Assembly: GCA_001692895.1 (NCBI GenBank)
Contig: KV748236.1
Location: forward strand, 62,241 to 126,240
Direction of reading: 5' to 3'
Source: Cenococcum geophilum 1.58
Lineage: Eukaryota; Ascomycota; Dothideomycetes; Gloniales; Gloniaceae
DNA: 64,000 bases
Shown here: piece after piece, positions 11,027 to 22,869 of the stretch
Layout of the letters: every line of letters starts with the position of its first letter
How positions within the stretch are numbered: the first letter of the stretch is position 1
Made by a program: the position numbers and the translations under genes
Notes under the pieces: model-generated
Told to the model about the DNA's origin: nothing
Database searches by the model: none
The model's input: the letters and a program-made list of their open reading frames with translations, nothing else

Positions 11027-11835
11027 TTGACGAGAATGGTGCAGAAGTCGAGTGGGGCTGAGCAAGGCAGCTAGTTCCTTTGAGAGTGGCTTCTTTGCAC
11101 GGCTAAGAGCCTTGTAGATATGTTTATACAATACAGCGTGGGTGTCACTACGTCAGTACGTTGCTTGGCATTGATGGCGTAAGAGGATTGGCTATTTGGG
11201 TACAGTTGTGATGAATTTATATGGGTAAAGGCTGGACGCGAGTTACGGATGTTTATGATGGGCTCTTCGATGAGGATTTGAGAGTATCATTTTTGACCAA
11301 CGAGATGACTTTAATGGAAGTTGATGTAAGCAAGTTATGCCCAAAAATAAAAATAAATTATTAGCGTACTAGATCTCAGAGAGACTTTGCAAGACGTCTC
11401 CAGAAATGGGTGTATACCTCAAGCAGTCTAAAAATGTGCATCTCGAGGAGGGACCTACCTGCCTTCCAGAACCGCTTCCGGGCCGACCTAAGGCTTTGAC
11501 CGCAAGATCCCACCAAAGGGGACATCGAACAACTCATTCGTCGAAAACTAAGAGCGCAGAATACTTCCAAGAATTGAAGACTAACCGCTCGTGCCAAGAC
11601 TAACCTACCACGTGCGCCGGATAATAAGATACGGTAGCTGCAGCCCACTTGGCGCTTGCTGCCTAGTCTTCTACAGCATTACGTTCAGCGTTATTAAAAC
11701 TCCTCATTCGTAATATAGTTTTCTTTCCCGCTTAGAGCTGTATGTCGTATCATTCAGTAGCAAAACCATCGTTGAAAGCCTGAAAATTCGGGCGCGTATC
11801 TAGGAAGCCGCTCTGCTTCTCCAATTTATGGAGCC
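11027..11835. other. intergenic region
   Basis: Contains the 3' flank of the DUF3112 gene and the upstream region of the HET gene. Short frames at 11406-11603 (+) and 11376-11648 (-) show no family signature. The sequence is still of normal composition, so the RIP-affected compartment has not begun. I see no gene here. Confidence 0.5.
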
Positions 11836-12693
11836 ATGCTTTGTAGGCGCTGTAAAGAACTGTTCTGGTATTTGGAGGCTGCGAGAAAAGGAGACGTAGG
11901 GAAGATACCTTACCACCGTCCTGCCCGTTCTCCCAACTTTAAGTCGCGTCAAAGTTGTAACGCGTGCGCATTCTTATACCGATCCAATCGAGACCTAGGA
12001 CGAATCAAAACCGAGATTATATGGATGAAAAGAACTCGTATAGACTATGCCCTCGTCTTCAACGTATATGACTCCAAGGATCCAGGAAGTAGGCTTAACG
12101 AGACTTATTTTCAAGTCACTCGAATCGGCCCACGTCACGGTACCGGTACGCTCAATGCGACCACGCAATTTTGTTAGAAAGCTCTGACTCTCCAGCAGAC
12201 CGGCTACGCTTCGGTATTAATCAACAGACAGCATTTACGGGATCTAATGCTTGCTTCTCTCTTGCTCGTAACTGGATTGAGAATTGTCGGGAAAACCATA
12301 CAAAGTGCAGCGAACATCAACGAACGGTGCGTCGTGATTGGAACCCAACACGGTTGGTGGAAATCAATAAAGAAGGAATTTGCTCAAAGCTGTGTGAGGG
12401 TAATCAGATTCCTGCGTCGGTTTCATACGCAACACTTTCACATTGCTGGGGTAAGATATGCGACAAGACAGTGCTCACAAAGGAGAATAAGGCTTCATTT
12501 CAAAAAGCTCTACCCGAGTCGGACCTCCCCCAAACCTTCAAAGATGCTATTACTGCAGCAAGGATGCTGGGCTTCGACTATATATGGATTGATTCGCTCT
12601 GTGTCATTCAGAATTCGCGCGATGATTGGTTGAACGAGTCGTCGCAAATGGGCAAAGTTTACGAGTATTCGACATTGACTATTACCAGAGTTG
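11836..12693 (+). pseudogene. heterokaryon-incompatibility (HET) domain gene, 3'-truncated
   Basis: N-terminal part of a HET-domain protein, the class that triggers cell death when incompatible fungal strains fuse. The first segment (from ATG 11836) has MLCRRCKELFWYLEAARKGD with a Cys-rich CNACAFLYRS stretch, typical of the region before HET domains. The second segment carries NWIENCRENHTKCSEH and then the HET block: SYATLSHCWG (about 12418-12447), LPQTFKDAITAARMLG, FDYIWIDSLCVIQN, DDWLNESSQMGKVYEYSTLT. The two segments are in different frames. They can be joined by a 38-base GT-AG intron at 12140-12177, giving RHESSDSPAD, but this is short for an intron and a frameshift is the alternative. 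Right after EYSTLTITRV the sequence turns into CTTG-rich transposon DNA and the frame ends at 12830 in repeat. The rest of the gene is not found in the window. It is probably non-functional as it stands. Confidence 0.85.
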
Positions 12694-12840
12694 GTAACAA
12701 GCAAGCTGGCTTGACTAGCTTGCTTGCTTGCTTGATTAGTAATCAAGCAAGCCAGCAAGCCAAAAGGCCTAATTTTGGCAAGCCAGCAAGCCCAATTAGG
12801 CCCAGCTTGCTTGCTTGCTTGCCCGCTTGATAGGAATTAT
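12694..12840. repeat. CAAG/CTTG-rich inverted repeats at the hAT left end
   Basis: A cluster of CAAGCAAGC and GCTTGCTTG words in both orientations, including a perfect palindrome CTTGCTTGATTA-G-TAATCAAGCAAG near 12731-12755 and AAGCCAGCAAGCC repeated at about 12749-12763 and 12779-12792. It starts immediately after the broken HET reading frame. hAT elements commonly carry short terminal and subterminal repeats bound by their transposase, and a start at CAAGCAAGC (12698) would leave GTTGGTAA as a candidate 8-base target duplication. The matching right end is not seen, so the border is inferred. Confidence 0.55.
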
Positions 12841-14680
12841 ATATATAGGGTTTTGGTTGAGAGTCCAATCTGGTAATACACTTTTGGTGTTAAGTTTTAC
12901 TGATTTTGCTCCGTGTAATTATTTTTCCGCGCCGAACTTCCTTGCGCATAAGTCGCGATCTAGAGTTAGGGAGATCTCTCCCTTATACCCCCCCAAAACA
13001 CGACTAATCTAGGAGCTATGTACTAGCCCTGCTATTAGTTATGCCCTAAGATCTTACCAAAACTAACCTAAACGCGATAGCTACCCTAACGCCCATAATT
13101 GCACTTTCCAAAGCTGTCGCTCTAGATGCTTCCCCGTTATTAGATAATAGCGATCCTAAGATAAATTATAATGGAATTAATTGGGAACGACTTGGGTGAT
13201 ACCAGAAGCCGTTTAAAGCCTTAGAAAGGGGCTAGAGCTTTATCTATAAGTATAGATATTAGCTTTAACATCGCAGTAGCAAGTAACTGTTCTAGGAATG
13301 TAAGTATTGCTATTAGTATAGTATACCGGGCGGCCGATTTAATGTTACCGCTATTACCTCTTCTACGTCCTAACACCTTATAGAGGAAAAGAAGGGTTAT
13401 AGCTATAATAAGCAGGGCGAAATTAAATTTGAGAAGAAGCGGAAGGTAATAATACTTAAAGTTCTTAATAAAAAGCATAAAATTTCTTAAGGCCTTACGA
13501 ATAATCTCATTGGCGGCTTTAATAAGAACACCTTTTAGTAAGCTATAATTAAGTAGATTACTAAGAACAATTATCCTCTATAAGAAGTTAAAACACCTTT
13601 CTTTTATACTATAATAGCTACTGCCAATCCTAACGCTAAGAGATGGATTTAGAAAACGCATTAATTAATTCGGCTTTACGTAATATAGAACTATAAGGCC
13701 TACTAACTAGCTATAATTAATAAGCTCGCGAACGCCCGCTTAAAGCTTTATTTCTTATTTAACGGCTAGACTATGCGTAGTAGCAAATACTCCCTTACTA
13801 GCGTATATGTTCACCACCTTAATCGCAAAGGTAAGGTAGTTAACTACTTAATTACTCTACTAGAGCAACTTGGCCGCTATATAGGAATTAACTACGCCAA
13901 AGTAATAAGCAGCGTTCTTACCTATTTTGGCGTTAGTAAAGAGAGGCTTAGCTATTTTATTACTAATAATACCGCTAATAATAGTATCTGCCTAGATTAT
14001 CTGTCTCTTAAGTTTAGCTTTAAGAAGGAGACTTACTAGATCTAGTGCGCAGCTTATACCCTTAATCTTATAGCCCAGTTAATTTTATTTAAAAAAGATA
14101 AAGACGCCTATAAGAATAAGAATATAAATATACCAGTATATTAACTAATAAATCTTAACTTCCTACTCCCTTACTAATTTCTACTAAGTAGGACGAAGAA
14201 CGTTTCCTTAAAGAATAGTAAAAGAAAAGTCCTCTTGGCGTTTTTATTAATATCCTTAATTCTATTACTACACCTTAGCTTTATTAAATCTTTAAGAATT
14301 ACTAGCAATTAGAGTAAAGCAATCTACTAGCAGCTAGCGTTAAAATCCTTTAGGTAATAAAGCCAGTTAAAACTAGATGGAATAGTTATTACAACACCTT
14401 TACCCAAGCTGTCCTTCTTTACGGCGTAATTAATTTAATCGTATAATATATAATTACAAAGTATAAGAAGGAAGTGGCTCCTCTAATAGCTAAGGGAAAG
14501 AAGGTACCTTTACCTCCCCTAGTTATTGTAGGTAGAGCTTTAAACTCTTACAATTGGGACGTTATTATTAACTACATTAACATTCTATTACCAATTTGTG
14601 AAGCTACTAAGCTGCTTAAAGCTAAAGGCAAGTCGGGCCTGCATGGAGCAATTTAGGAGGTTATTCCTACATTTAATTAG

Positions 14681-14876
14681 TGTTACGGCACTGACGCGCG
14701 TAACCTGGATAGGGCCTAGTCAGGGGGGTTCGCTTACGTCTTGGCTCCATGTATATAGACGTGTCCTTTCCACGACCTTCTTCTTCTCCTCATCTTGATA
14801 TCGGGTCAATAGACTACCAATTGTACAGGCTTGCATACGTCTACGGCGCTCGTGCCTCGATTAACTAATCGTGACA
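14681..14876 (+). repeat. 5' LTR of the non-autonomous element
   Basis: 196 bases, TGTTACGG...GTGACA. It matches the 3' copy almost base for base except for single-base differences and a shorter end (TTAACTAATCGTGACA against TTGACTGAGTCGCTGTGACA). Confidence 0.92.
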
Positions 14877-16219
14877 TTATATCAAGATCCCTCAACCGAT
14901 CGCAGGCTGTTGTATCCCAGGTCAAAGAAGCCCTGTGGCCTAGTAGTTAATGGGTGACCGGAGGCTCCCTATATACTGCAGGCAAAGGGAAGGAAGGAAG
15001 AGCCTAACTCCTATAACAAAGAAGGGCAGGAGATGCATACTCTAAGACAAAGCAGGAATCATTGTTATTGTCATTAAAGCCCTACAATCGTAGGAATCAT
15101 CGAAGTCTTCTACAATCGTAGACACACTCACCGTGGTCCTGTGGTGGCTGGTATGAATCCCTACACTTATAGGTGTACCCTCCCTTATATTCTCTTCCTT
15201 CTTTTTTCTTTCTCTCTTACCAAACGGTCCGCCTATCTATGGGGAGCACGTGTCCGAGCGGTAACCTCTTTCCGACTAGTACTGATCTCGTCAACACGAA
15301 CCGAGCAACGGTATATCTGTCAACCGAATCGCGTACATCCTACCGACAATCGATCGAACGACTACTTGAATTAAGACCTTTAAGACGACCCACCGCTACG
15401 TCTTTCTATTCGGACGCTTGCACCGTACTCTACCTGAAATAGTCCTTTATTAATGGATTTACTAAGGCTACGTATACTTTGAGAACGAAAATCGGTTGAT
15501 ACTGAGACTAGTGCTATACACTGGCTGCTAAATCTAGAACGACCCTACTAAGCTACTTAAGTTGTACAAGCTGCGAGGGAACGAATCACTAGGACTACAA
15601 AACGCTGGCATCACTCTGCTATTAACTACCGATCGTGCCGATATGCATACGATCCATATACTCGAACAACAGTAGCGCCAATAGCCTGTACTTACGACTG
15701 GACTACAAACTGTGCCGATTACGCCTACAGTCTTCTGACCGTACGATCGTGCCGTTACGCCTGCGATCCACGACTTCCGCTGCATCGTGTACTGCTACAC
15801 AAAACGACTGCCCTGCCACAGTCGACGAGGACCAATCGATAGCCGATGCTCTACGTTCGACCTGCTATCACAAGACAACCGATAGACGAGCTCTGTGCTC
15901 GACCACTATCGTTTACCGCCGCTAGTACCGTACTACTACCCAAAACACAGCTGCTCCTACTGCAGCTAAAACCTTAATTCGACCACTACTGCTCCTGCCT
16001 GCCAGTACCACAATTGACTTCTGCTGCTACGCCGCAGCACTACGATCGACCCTCGCTGCTCTGCCTGCAGCATTCCAACTGACACTCGCTGCTCTGCCTG
16101 CAGCATCTCATCGACTACTGCTGCCCCACCTGCAGCAAATAACTACAACTGTACAAGAGGTAGAAGACAAGCACCTAAGAATAAAGCTTGAGGGCAAGCT
16201 TTTTTGAAGGGGGGGGTAA

Positions 16220-16421
16220 TGTTACGGCACTGACGCGCGTAACCTGGATAGGGCCTAGNCAGGGGGGTTCGCTTACGTCTTGGCTCCATGTATATAGACG
16301 TGTCCTTTCCACGACCTTCTTCTTCTCCTTATCTTGATATCCGGGTCAATAGACTACCAATTGTACAGGCTTGCATACGTTCTACGGCGCTCGTGCCTCG
16401 ATTGACTGAGTCGCTGTGACA
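16220..16421 (+). repeat. 3' LTR of the non-autonomous element
   Basis: 202 bases, same ends as the 5' copy and followed by ATTAG, the target duplication. Position 16259 is an unread base (N). Confidence 0.92.
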
Positions 16422-19329
16422 ATTAGCTGCTTAAGCTCTTTAAGGAAAGGAAGACTTAAGTAGCTAAAGTAATAGTAAAAAGCTATCCAGATTAGGAACC
16501 AATTAAGGACCACTATATAATTAACCTTAACCGTAGCTAGTTAAAGCTTAATAAGTATTTCGAGAAGCTTAATATAACTCCCGTCTACTATACAGCTATT
16601 CTACTTCATCCTCTCTATAAGAACTTCTAAAGTACGCATAGGCAGACCGCCCCAATTAGCTAATTAAAAACGACGCAGCTTTTCTTAACCTTTGGCTTCT
16701 ATATAAAGCTCATCCAGAGCCTTTAACTATGTTACTAACCTAGCCGCAGAAACGATTACACGCGGCGTCGGGTAGAGATAACTACATTCGTGCTAATACT
16801 CGTTGCTCTTAAAGCCTTGCCGACGCCAACGAATACAAAACTTGGAAGGCTTAAGAGCCTCTTAAAGATAATTATCCGCTTACGCACGATCCTATATTAT
16901 ATTAGTGGGAGGAGCGAATAACTCGGCTAAGGCTCTTAAAGATGGCTCTAGGTATCGGAGGTCCGGGTTAGGCTTGGCATAACCTCAGGTTACGCACGAG
17001 CCCCTAAGGTCCTCAACATATCGTCCAAATATCGCACCCCCCCTAGGTGGTGGCCCCTACTTTTCGGACGCGTTTTTAAGGCCTAGGTTAGTACTAGGTT
17101 AGTATAGAGGGCCTTAGCGCGCCTTCGACCTCATCGTCGCCTTAACAATCCATTTTCCAACCCTCTACTATTTTTGTGCCCGCGATAGCTCGCGTAGGGC
17201 TTCTAATTTTATATAGAAAGGCCTACTATAATTCTAATTCTATAATATAGAGCTCTCTTCTTCTTCTCCTATGATATTTACGCGTTCGGTGGCTTTATTT
17301 ACCCACACCGCGCTTACGTGTCTCCCCCTTACCTCTTACAGATATGGAGTCTTTTAAGAATCTTCTTACCCTACGGTCCACTTTACGGCTAAAGGAAGCC
17401 CCCTTAGCCTCCCCCCCTATAGCCTCCAGAGCGAATTTAAGGCCTAGATGGCATGGCTATAGGATATTTATAAGGCCTAGCGCTTAAAGAATACTATAAG
17501 GGCGTATAAGCCAAAGTAGAAAGAGTAGGAAGACTAGTACGCGAGACTAGAAGGCAATACGGACGGCGCCTAGGTAATAAAAGATAAGCTTTACCTATTT
17601 CTAGAGCAGTAAGTTATTAACCGAGAATTATAGGCCGCTGGCTATTAAAAATATAAGTTAAAACGGAAAGAGATATAGAAAGATAGTAAATAGGTAAAGA
17701 AGAGGCAGAAAACAGCTAAGGCAGGAGGGCAGCTAGGGGGGAAGGCAGCTATAGGGGCAGCCGCAGCTATAGGGGAAGAAGCTATAAAGGATAAAAAAGG
17801 AGAGATATGGGATAAGGAGGCCCTAGACGCCCTTTTTAATAAGATAATCCGATACTTAGTTATAAATAGCTATGTCTCCACTATTACTAAGCTCTATATA
17901 TGGTAATTAGAAGGTAAGGCCTTGCAGCCACTACAGGGGGCGAAGCTTTTAGCGATACTAGATAGTATTTACCGCAATAAGGACCGGATTTAACGCGTTA
18001 ACTTTATTAACTAAAACCTATTTATAATTACTAGCGGCTACGACGTTAAAGGGCTTAAAAGGGCGATTACTTAGTACTAGGAGACGGGCTCTAAAATGCT
18101 AGGTTTAGTTAAGTCTTACCTTTAAACTATAGCCGAGTATTTATTAGGTTTATATATTACCAGTTTATATAGCTACTATTTTCTAACCTATTCCTTTTCT
18201 TAGACTATACTACTATTACCTAGGGTAAAAGTAGATGGGATATTTAGCTTATTAACTTTGTCCTTATTAAACTAGAGAATAAAGGGCCTAAACTAAACGA
18301 GCTAGCGCTGTATATAATTATATTAATAATATAAAGGAAGTAGAATTAGCACGGTAAGGTTAAGTATATAGGCTATATACGTAATACTAACCCCATCCTC
18401 TACCCTCTCTCTATAATAGCCTTCTACTTCTTTAACCGCTAGGGTAAGAACGGCGCTAAGAGCTTCCCATTCTTTCGGTAGCCAGAGGACTACTATAACC
18501 TATATATCTTCCCTGGCAGCATTAAAGTACCGTAATAGCCGCTAAGCTATTATATACAGTTTAAATAGAATAAGAAGATATTCTAGGGGGTAGGGATTTA
18601 CTTAAAAGAGAAGACCTATAGCGCCCGTAAGTAGAGCGTCTAATATACTAAGCTTAGCAGCATTAAGGAGACCTAAATTAGATAAGCCGGACGCTAGAAT
18701 ATAAACGCAATAATAGGAGCCTACCTTAGCTACCTACCCTGTGCGTTTATACGGTCAATTACCGGCTTCCTAAAGAAAGGAAAGGGCTACTTTCTTCCCT
18801 ACGCGCAGGAGGTGCTAGAGGAGGCCCTTTGCTTAAAGATATAGCCCGAGACTAATATCTGGCTAAAATGTATAGAGACCTACTACCTAGATAGGGCTAA
18901 TAATAAGGTTATATAGCTTAACCTTATAGGCTTAGGATTTCTACGCCTCCTCTATACGCTTAGGGTAATCCTATTATAGGACTTAGTAATCCTACGTAAG
19001 CAGTTCTCACTCTACCCCCTATAAAAGGACTCCCTCTTTAGCTATAAGGAGTACTAGAGATTTACTACGCGGGTAAAAAGCTCGCTAGCTAATATAGTTA
19101 CGCTAAATAAACTAATAATATGGAAATACTGGCCCGCCTATAAAGCTATAGCTAAGCTAAAATATAAGGCCGCAATCTTAGAGATTAAGGGGGTTTAGTT
19201 ACACGTATATATGATCTTAGAACACCTTAGCGAGATAAAAAGGTTATTAGTATTATTTATACCTACACCTATATAGATCTAGTAAGGAAAGACGGGTATC
19301 TAGATAGGGCCTATAGAGTCCATATATCC

Positions 19330-19600
19330 ACTATCTACTATAATGTCTACTATAACGTCTACTATATCCGCGCTACCTGCTTAGCTATCTACTATATCCA
19401 CACTGCCCGCTTAGCTATTTACTATATCCGTACCCTCTGCTCCGCTATCTACTATATCCACACCCCCTGCTTAGCTATCTACTATATCTACACCCCCTAC
19501 TTAGCTATCTACTATATCCGCACCCCCCGCTTAGCTATCTACTATATCCATACTACCCGCTTAGCCATTTACTATATCTACGCCGCCCCCGCTAGCGTAG
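19330..19600 (+). repeat. 30-base coding minisatellite, Crypton copy 1
   Basis: About 8-9 units of roughly 30 bases (consensus around CTATCTACTATATCCGCACC then CCCGCTTAG). In the recombinase frame each unit codes for a 10-residue Ser/Thr/Pro-rich repeat, LSTISAPPA plus a former Gln now TAG. It forms a flexible linker between the recombinase and the GCR1_C domain. Confidence 0.85.
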
Positions 19601-20020
19601 GCGCAAGTAGATACTTAACTACCTCTCCTATTTATCCTTAACCTATAGGCGCTATTAAGAAAATATAAGATGCTTTAGGGCGGCAATTTAGTATTCTAGC
19701 TCTAGGCTAAGTGGACTTTAGGGCTAGCGGGTGGGCCGTTAATTAAAGCTCTTAATTACTACTAGGGGGCGCGCTAGCGGGTTAACGGCGAGGCTATATT
19801 CTATAGCCGTCGCCGTAAGATAATTAAGAATATAAGATAGCGCATAGAAGACGGTACGGTAAGAGATAAAAGATAGGCTATTAACTAGCTAGAGCAGCTA
19901 TAGGGCCGGCGTTCTTTAGATTGGCTTTATAAGAATATCTAACTACTAGCTCTTAGGGTAGGGAAGAAAGGGAAAGGCTCTGTATTAAACAGTATATATA
20001 TATATATAATACTATCTTAC

Positions 20021-20275
20021 TATAAAACTACTATAGTAACCAAGACGCCTTAATATAGGACTGCACTATAGTAACTAAGACGTCTTAATATAGGACTACT
20101 ATAGTAACTAAGACGCCTTAATATAAGACTATATTGTAGTAACCAAGACGCCTTAATATAAGACTATACTATAGTGACTAAGACGCCTTAATATAGGACT
20201 ATACTCTAGTAACTGAGACGTCTTAATATAGGACTATATTATAGTAACTAAGACGCCTTAATATAGAAATGGCAC
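20021..20275 (+). repeat. about 34-base tail minisatellite, Crypton copy 1
   Basis: Seven to eight units of roughly 30-36 bases built on AGTAACTAAGACGCCTTAAT, just downstream of the GCR1_C domain and after a (TA)n run. The CTAAGACG(C/T)CTTAATAT core is conserved and partly palindromic (AAGACGCCTT / AAGACGTCTT). Confidence 0.85.
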
Positions 20276-22869
20276 GCGTTTAGGTGTTTAAAATTTAGAG
20301 TAATATTATATAACTGTCCAGAAGTACCGATCTAACTTAAATTATATACCTTTTCGCCTAAAATCGCGTGTAAAGGTACTTAGGGGCGGTCGCTGCGCGA
20401 CCTTATGCGGGGTTCGCGCTAATTATTAGTAGGGGTGGCCCTAACCTCGTATTAACCTAGGCCGTAACTAAGCTAAATAACCCCCCCTAATATATAATAG
20501 GTATTAGAGGTCTGGGTTAGGCTTAGTATAACCTTAGGTTATATATAAGCCCCTAAGGTCCTTAACATATCGTCTAAATATCGCACCCCCCCTAGGTGGT
20601 AGCCCTTACTTTTTAGACGCGTTTTTAAGGCCTAGGTTAGTACTAGGTTAGTATAGAGAGCCTTAGCGCGCCTTTAACCTCATCGTCGCCTTAACAATTT
20701 ATTTTCCAACCCTCTACTATTTTTATACCCGCGATAGCTTACGCAGAGCTTCTAATTTTATATAGAAAGGCCTATTGTAATTCTAATTCTATAATATAGA
20801 GCTCTCTTCTTCTTCTCCTATAATATTTACGCGTTTGGTAGCTTTATTTACCTACACCGCGCTTATATGTCTCCCCCTTACCTCTTACGGATATAGAGTC
20901 TTTTAAGAATCTTCTTACCCTACGGTCCACTTTACGGCTAAAGGAAGCCCCCTTAACCTCCCCCCCCTATAGCCTCTAGAGTGAATTTAAGGCCTAGATA
21001 GCGCGGCTATAGGATATTTATAAGGCCTAGCGCTTAAAGAATACTATAAGGGCGTATAAGCTAAAGTAGAAAGAGTAGGAAGACTAGTATATAAGACTAG
21101 AAGGCAATATAGACGGCGCCCGGGTAATAAAAGATAAGCTTTACCTATTTCTAGAGTAGTAAGTTATTAACTAAGAATTACGGGCCGCTGGCTATTAAAA
21201 ATATAAGTTAAAACGGAAAGAGATATAGAAAGATAGTAAGTAGGTAAAGAAGAGGTAGAAAACGGCTAAGGCGGAAGGGTAACTAGGGGGGAAGGCAGCT
21301 ATAGGGGCAGCCGCAGCTATAGGGGAAGAAGCTATAAAGGATAAGGAAGGAGAGATATGGGATAAGGAGGCCCTAGACGCCCTTTTTATTAAGATAGTCC
21401 GATACTTAGTTATAAATAGCTATATCTCCGCTATTACTAAGCTCTATATATAGTAATTAGAAGGTAAGGCCTCGCAGCCACTACGGGGGGCGAAGCTCTT
21501 AGCAATACTAGACAGCGTTCGCTATAATAAGGACCGGATTTAACGCGTTAACTTTATTAACTGAGGCCTATTTATAATTACTGGCGGCTATAACATTAAA
21601 GGGCTTAAAAGGGCGATTACTTAGTACTAGAAGACGGGCTCTAAAATACTAGGTTTAGTTAAGTCTTACCTTTAAACTATGGCCGAGCATTTATTAGGTT
21701 TGTATATTACTAGTTTATATAGCTACCGTTTTCTAACCTATTTCTTTCCTTAGGCTATACTACTATTACCTAGGGTAAAAGTAAACGGGATGTTTAGCTT
21801 GTTAACTTTATTCTTATTAAACTAGAGAATAAAGGGCCTAAACTAGACGAGCTAGCGCCGTATATAATTATATTAATAATATAGGGGAAGTAGAATTAGT
21901 ACGGTAAGGTTAAGTATATAGACTATATACGCAATACTAACCCTATCCTCTACCCTCTCTCTATAATAGCCTTCTACTTCTTTAACCGCTAGGGTAAGGA
22001 CGGCGCTAAGAGCTTCCTATCCTTTTAGTAGCTAGAGGACTACTATAACCTATACGTCTTCCCTAGCAGCATTAAAGTACTATAATAGCCGCTAAGCTAT
22101 TATACGTAGTTTAAATAAAATAAGAAGATGTTCTAGGGGGTAGCGATTTACTTAAAAGAGAAGACCTATAGCGCCCGTAAGTAGAGCGTCCGGTATACTA
22201 AGCTTAGCGGCGTTAAGGAGACCTAAATTAGATAGGCTAGACGCTAGAATATAGACGCGATAATAGGAGCCTACTTTAGCTACCTACCCCGTGCGTTTAT
22301 GTGGTCAATTACCGGCTTCCTAAAGGAGGAAAAGGGCTACTTTCTTCCCCGCGCGCGGGAGGTACTAGAGGAGGCCCTTTACTTAAAGATATGGCCTAAG
22401 ACTAATATCTGGCTAAAATATATGGAGACTTACTACCTAGATAGGGCTAATAATAAGGTTATACAGCTTAACCTTATAGGCTTAGGATTTCTACGCCTTC
22501 TCTATATACTTAGGGTAATCCTATTATAGGACTTAGTAATCCTATATAAGCAGTTCCCGCTCCACCCCTTATAAAAAAACTCCCTCTTTAGCTATAAGGA
22601 GTACCAGAGGTTTGCTATATAGGTAAAAAGCTTACTAGCTAACGTAGTTACGCTAAATAAACTAATAATACGGAAATACTGGCCCGCATATAAGGCCGTA
22701 GCTAAGCTAAGATATAAGGCCGCAATCTTAGAGATTAAGGGGGTTTAGTTACACGTATATACGATCTTAAAACGCCTTAGTAAGATAAAAAGGTTATTAG
22801 CATTATTTATACCTATACCTATATAGATCTAATAAGGAAAGATAGGTATCTAAATAGGGCCTATAGAGT

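Larger units (their letters stand above)
14681..16421 (+). mobile_element. young non-autonomous LTR retroelement inside the hAT
   Basis: Complete element of 1,741 bases. LTRs at 14681-14876 and 16220-16421 start TGTTACGGCACTG and end GTGACA. They flank a 1,343-base interior and are bordered by the 5-base target duplication ATTAG (14676-14680 and 16422-16426). A G-rich polypurine tract GAAGGGGGGGGTAA (16206-16219) lies just before the right LTR, so the element reads left to right. The interior has no gag-pol signature. Open frames there (15141-15374, 15173-15442, 15635-15925) look like chance. The interior is rich in CpA and TpG and has CTGCTCTGCCTGCAGCAT repeats near 16050-16110, so it escaped RIP. 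The LTRs are nearly identical, differing by small indels in the middle and at the 3' end. It must be mobilised by another element's proteins. Confidence 0.9.
12694..16951 (+). mobile_element. hAT-family DNA transposon, RIP-degraded and interrupted
   Basis: Remnant of a hAT (Ac-like) transposase read on the plus strand through many stops. About 13300-13450 gives a BED zinc-finger-like stretch (CRYCYYYS, then TSSTS and HL spacing). The frame 13773-14039 gives the hAT core: SVYVHHLNRKGKVVNYLITL, EQLGRYIGINYAKVISSVL and YFITNNTANNSICLDYLS, matching the usual pattern that includes the catalytic-core Asn/Asp segment. Further on come RCAAYTLNLIAQLILFKKD-like residues (about 14047-14100), TRWNSYYNTFTQAV (about 14377-14420) and ILLPICEATKLLKAKGKSG (to about 14640). 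After the LTR insertion the frame resumes at 16427 with PVYYTAILLHPLYKNF and then DANEYKTWKA-EPLKDNYP. It stops at KMAL, where the Crypton array begins. The element separates the HET gene from the rest of the repeat compartment. Confidence 0.8.
16952..20500 (+). pseudogene. Crypton copy 1 (least mutated start)
   Basis: 3,549 bases. The probable start codon survives here (ATGGAGTCTTTTAAG at 17345) but is ATA in the other copies. Recognisable pieces: LEGNTDGA and LYLFLEQ (about 17550-17610); an Ala/Gly-rich linker (GGKAAIGAAAAIGEEAI, about 17735-17790); EALDALFNKIIRYLVINSY (about 17818-17875); YPLSIIAFYFFNRWGK (about 18402-18450); GAYLSYLPCAF (about 18717-18750) with the putative catalytic Tyr; LNLIGLGFLRLLYTLRVILL (about 18920-18980); and the GCR1_C block (about 19700-19940). 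Many in-frame TAG/TAA stops replace CAG/CAA/TGG codons, so it is dead. Confidence 0.8.

Noticed and set aside
15141..15925. Short open frames in the young LTR element
   Set aside because: Below 100 codons, in several overlapping registers, without gag-pol wording. Treated as chance frames of a non-coding interior.
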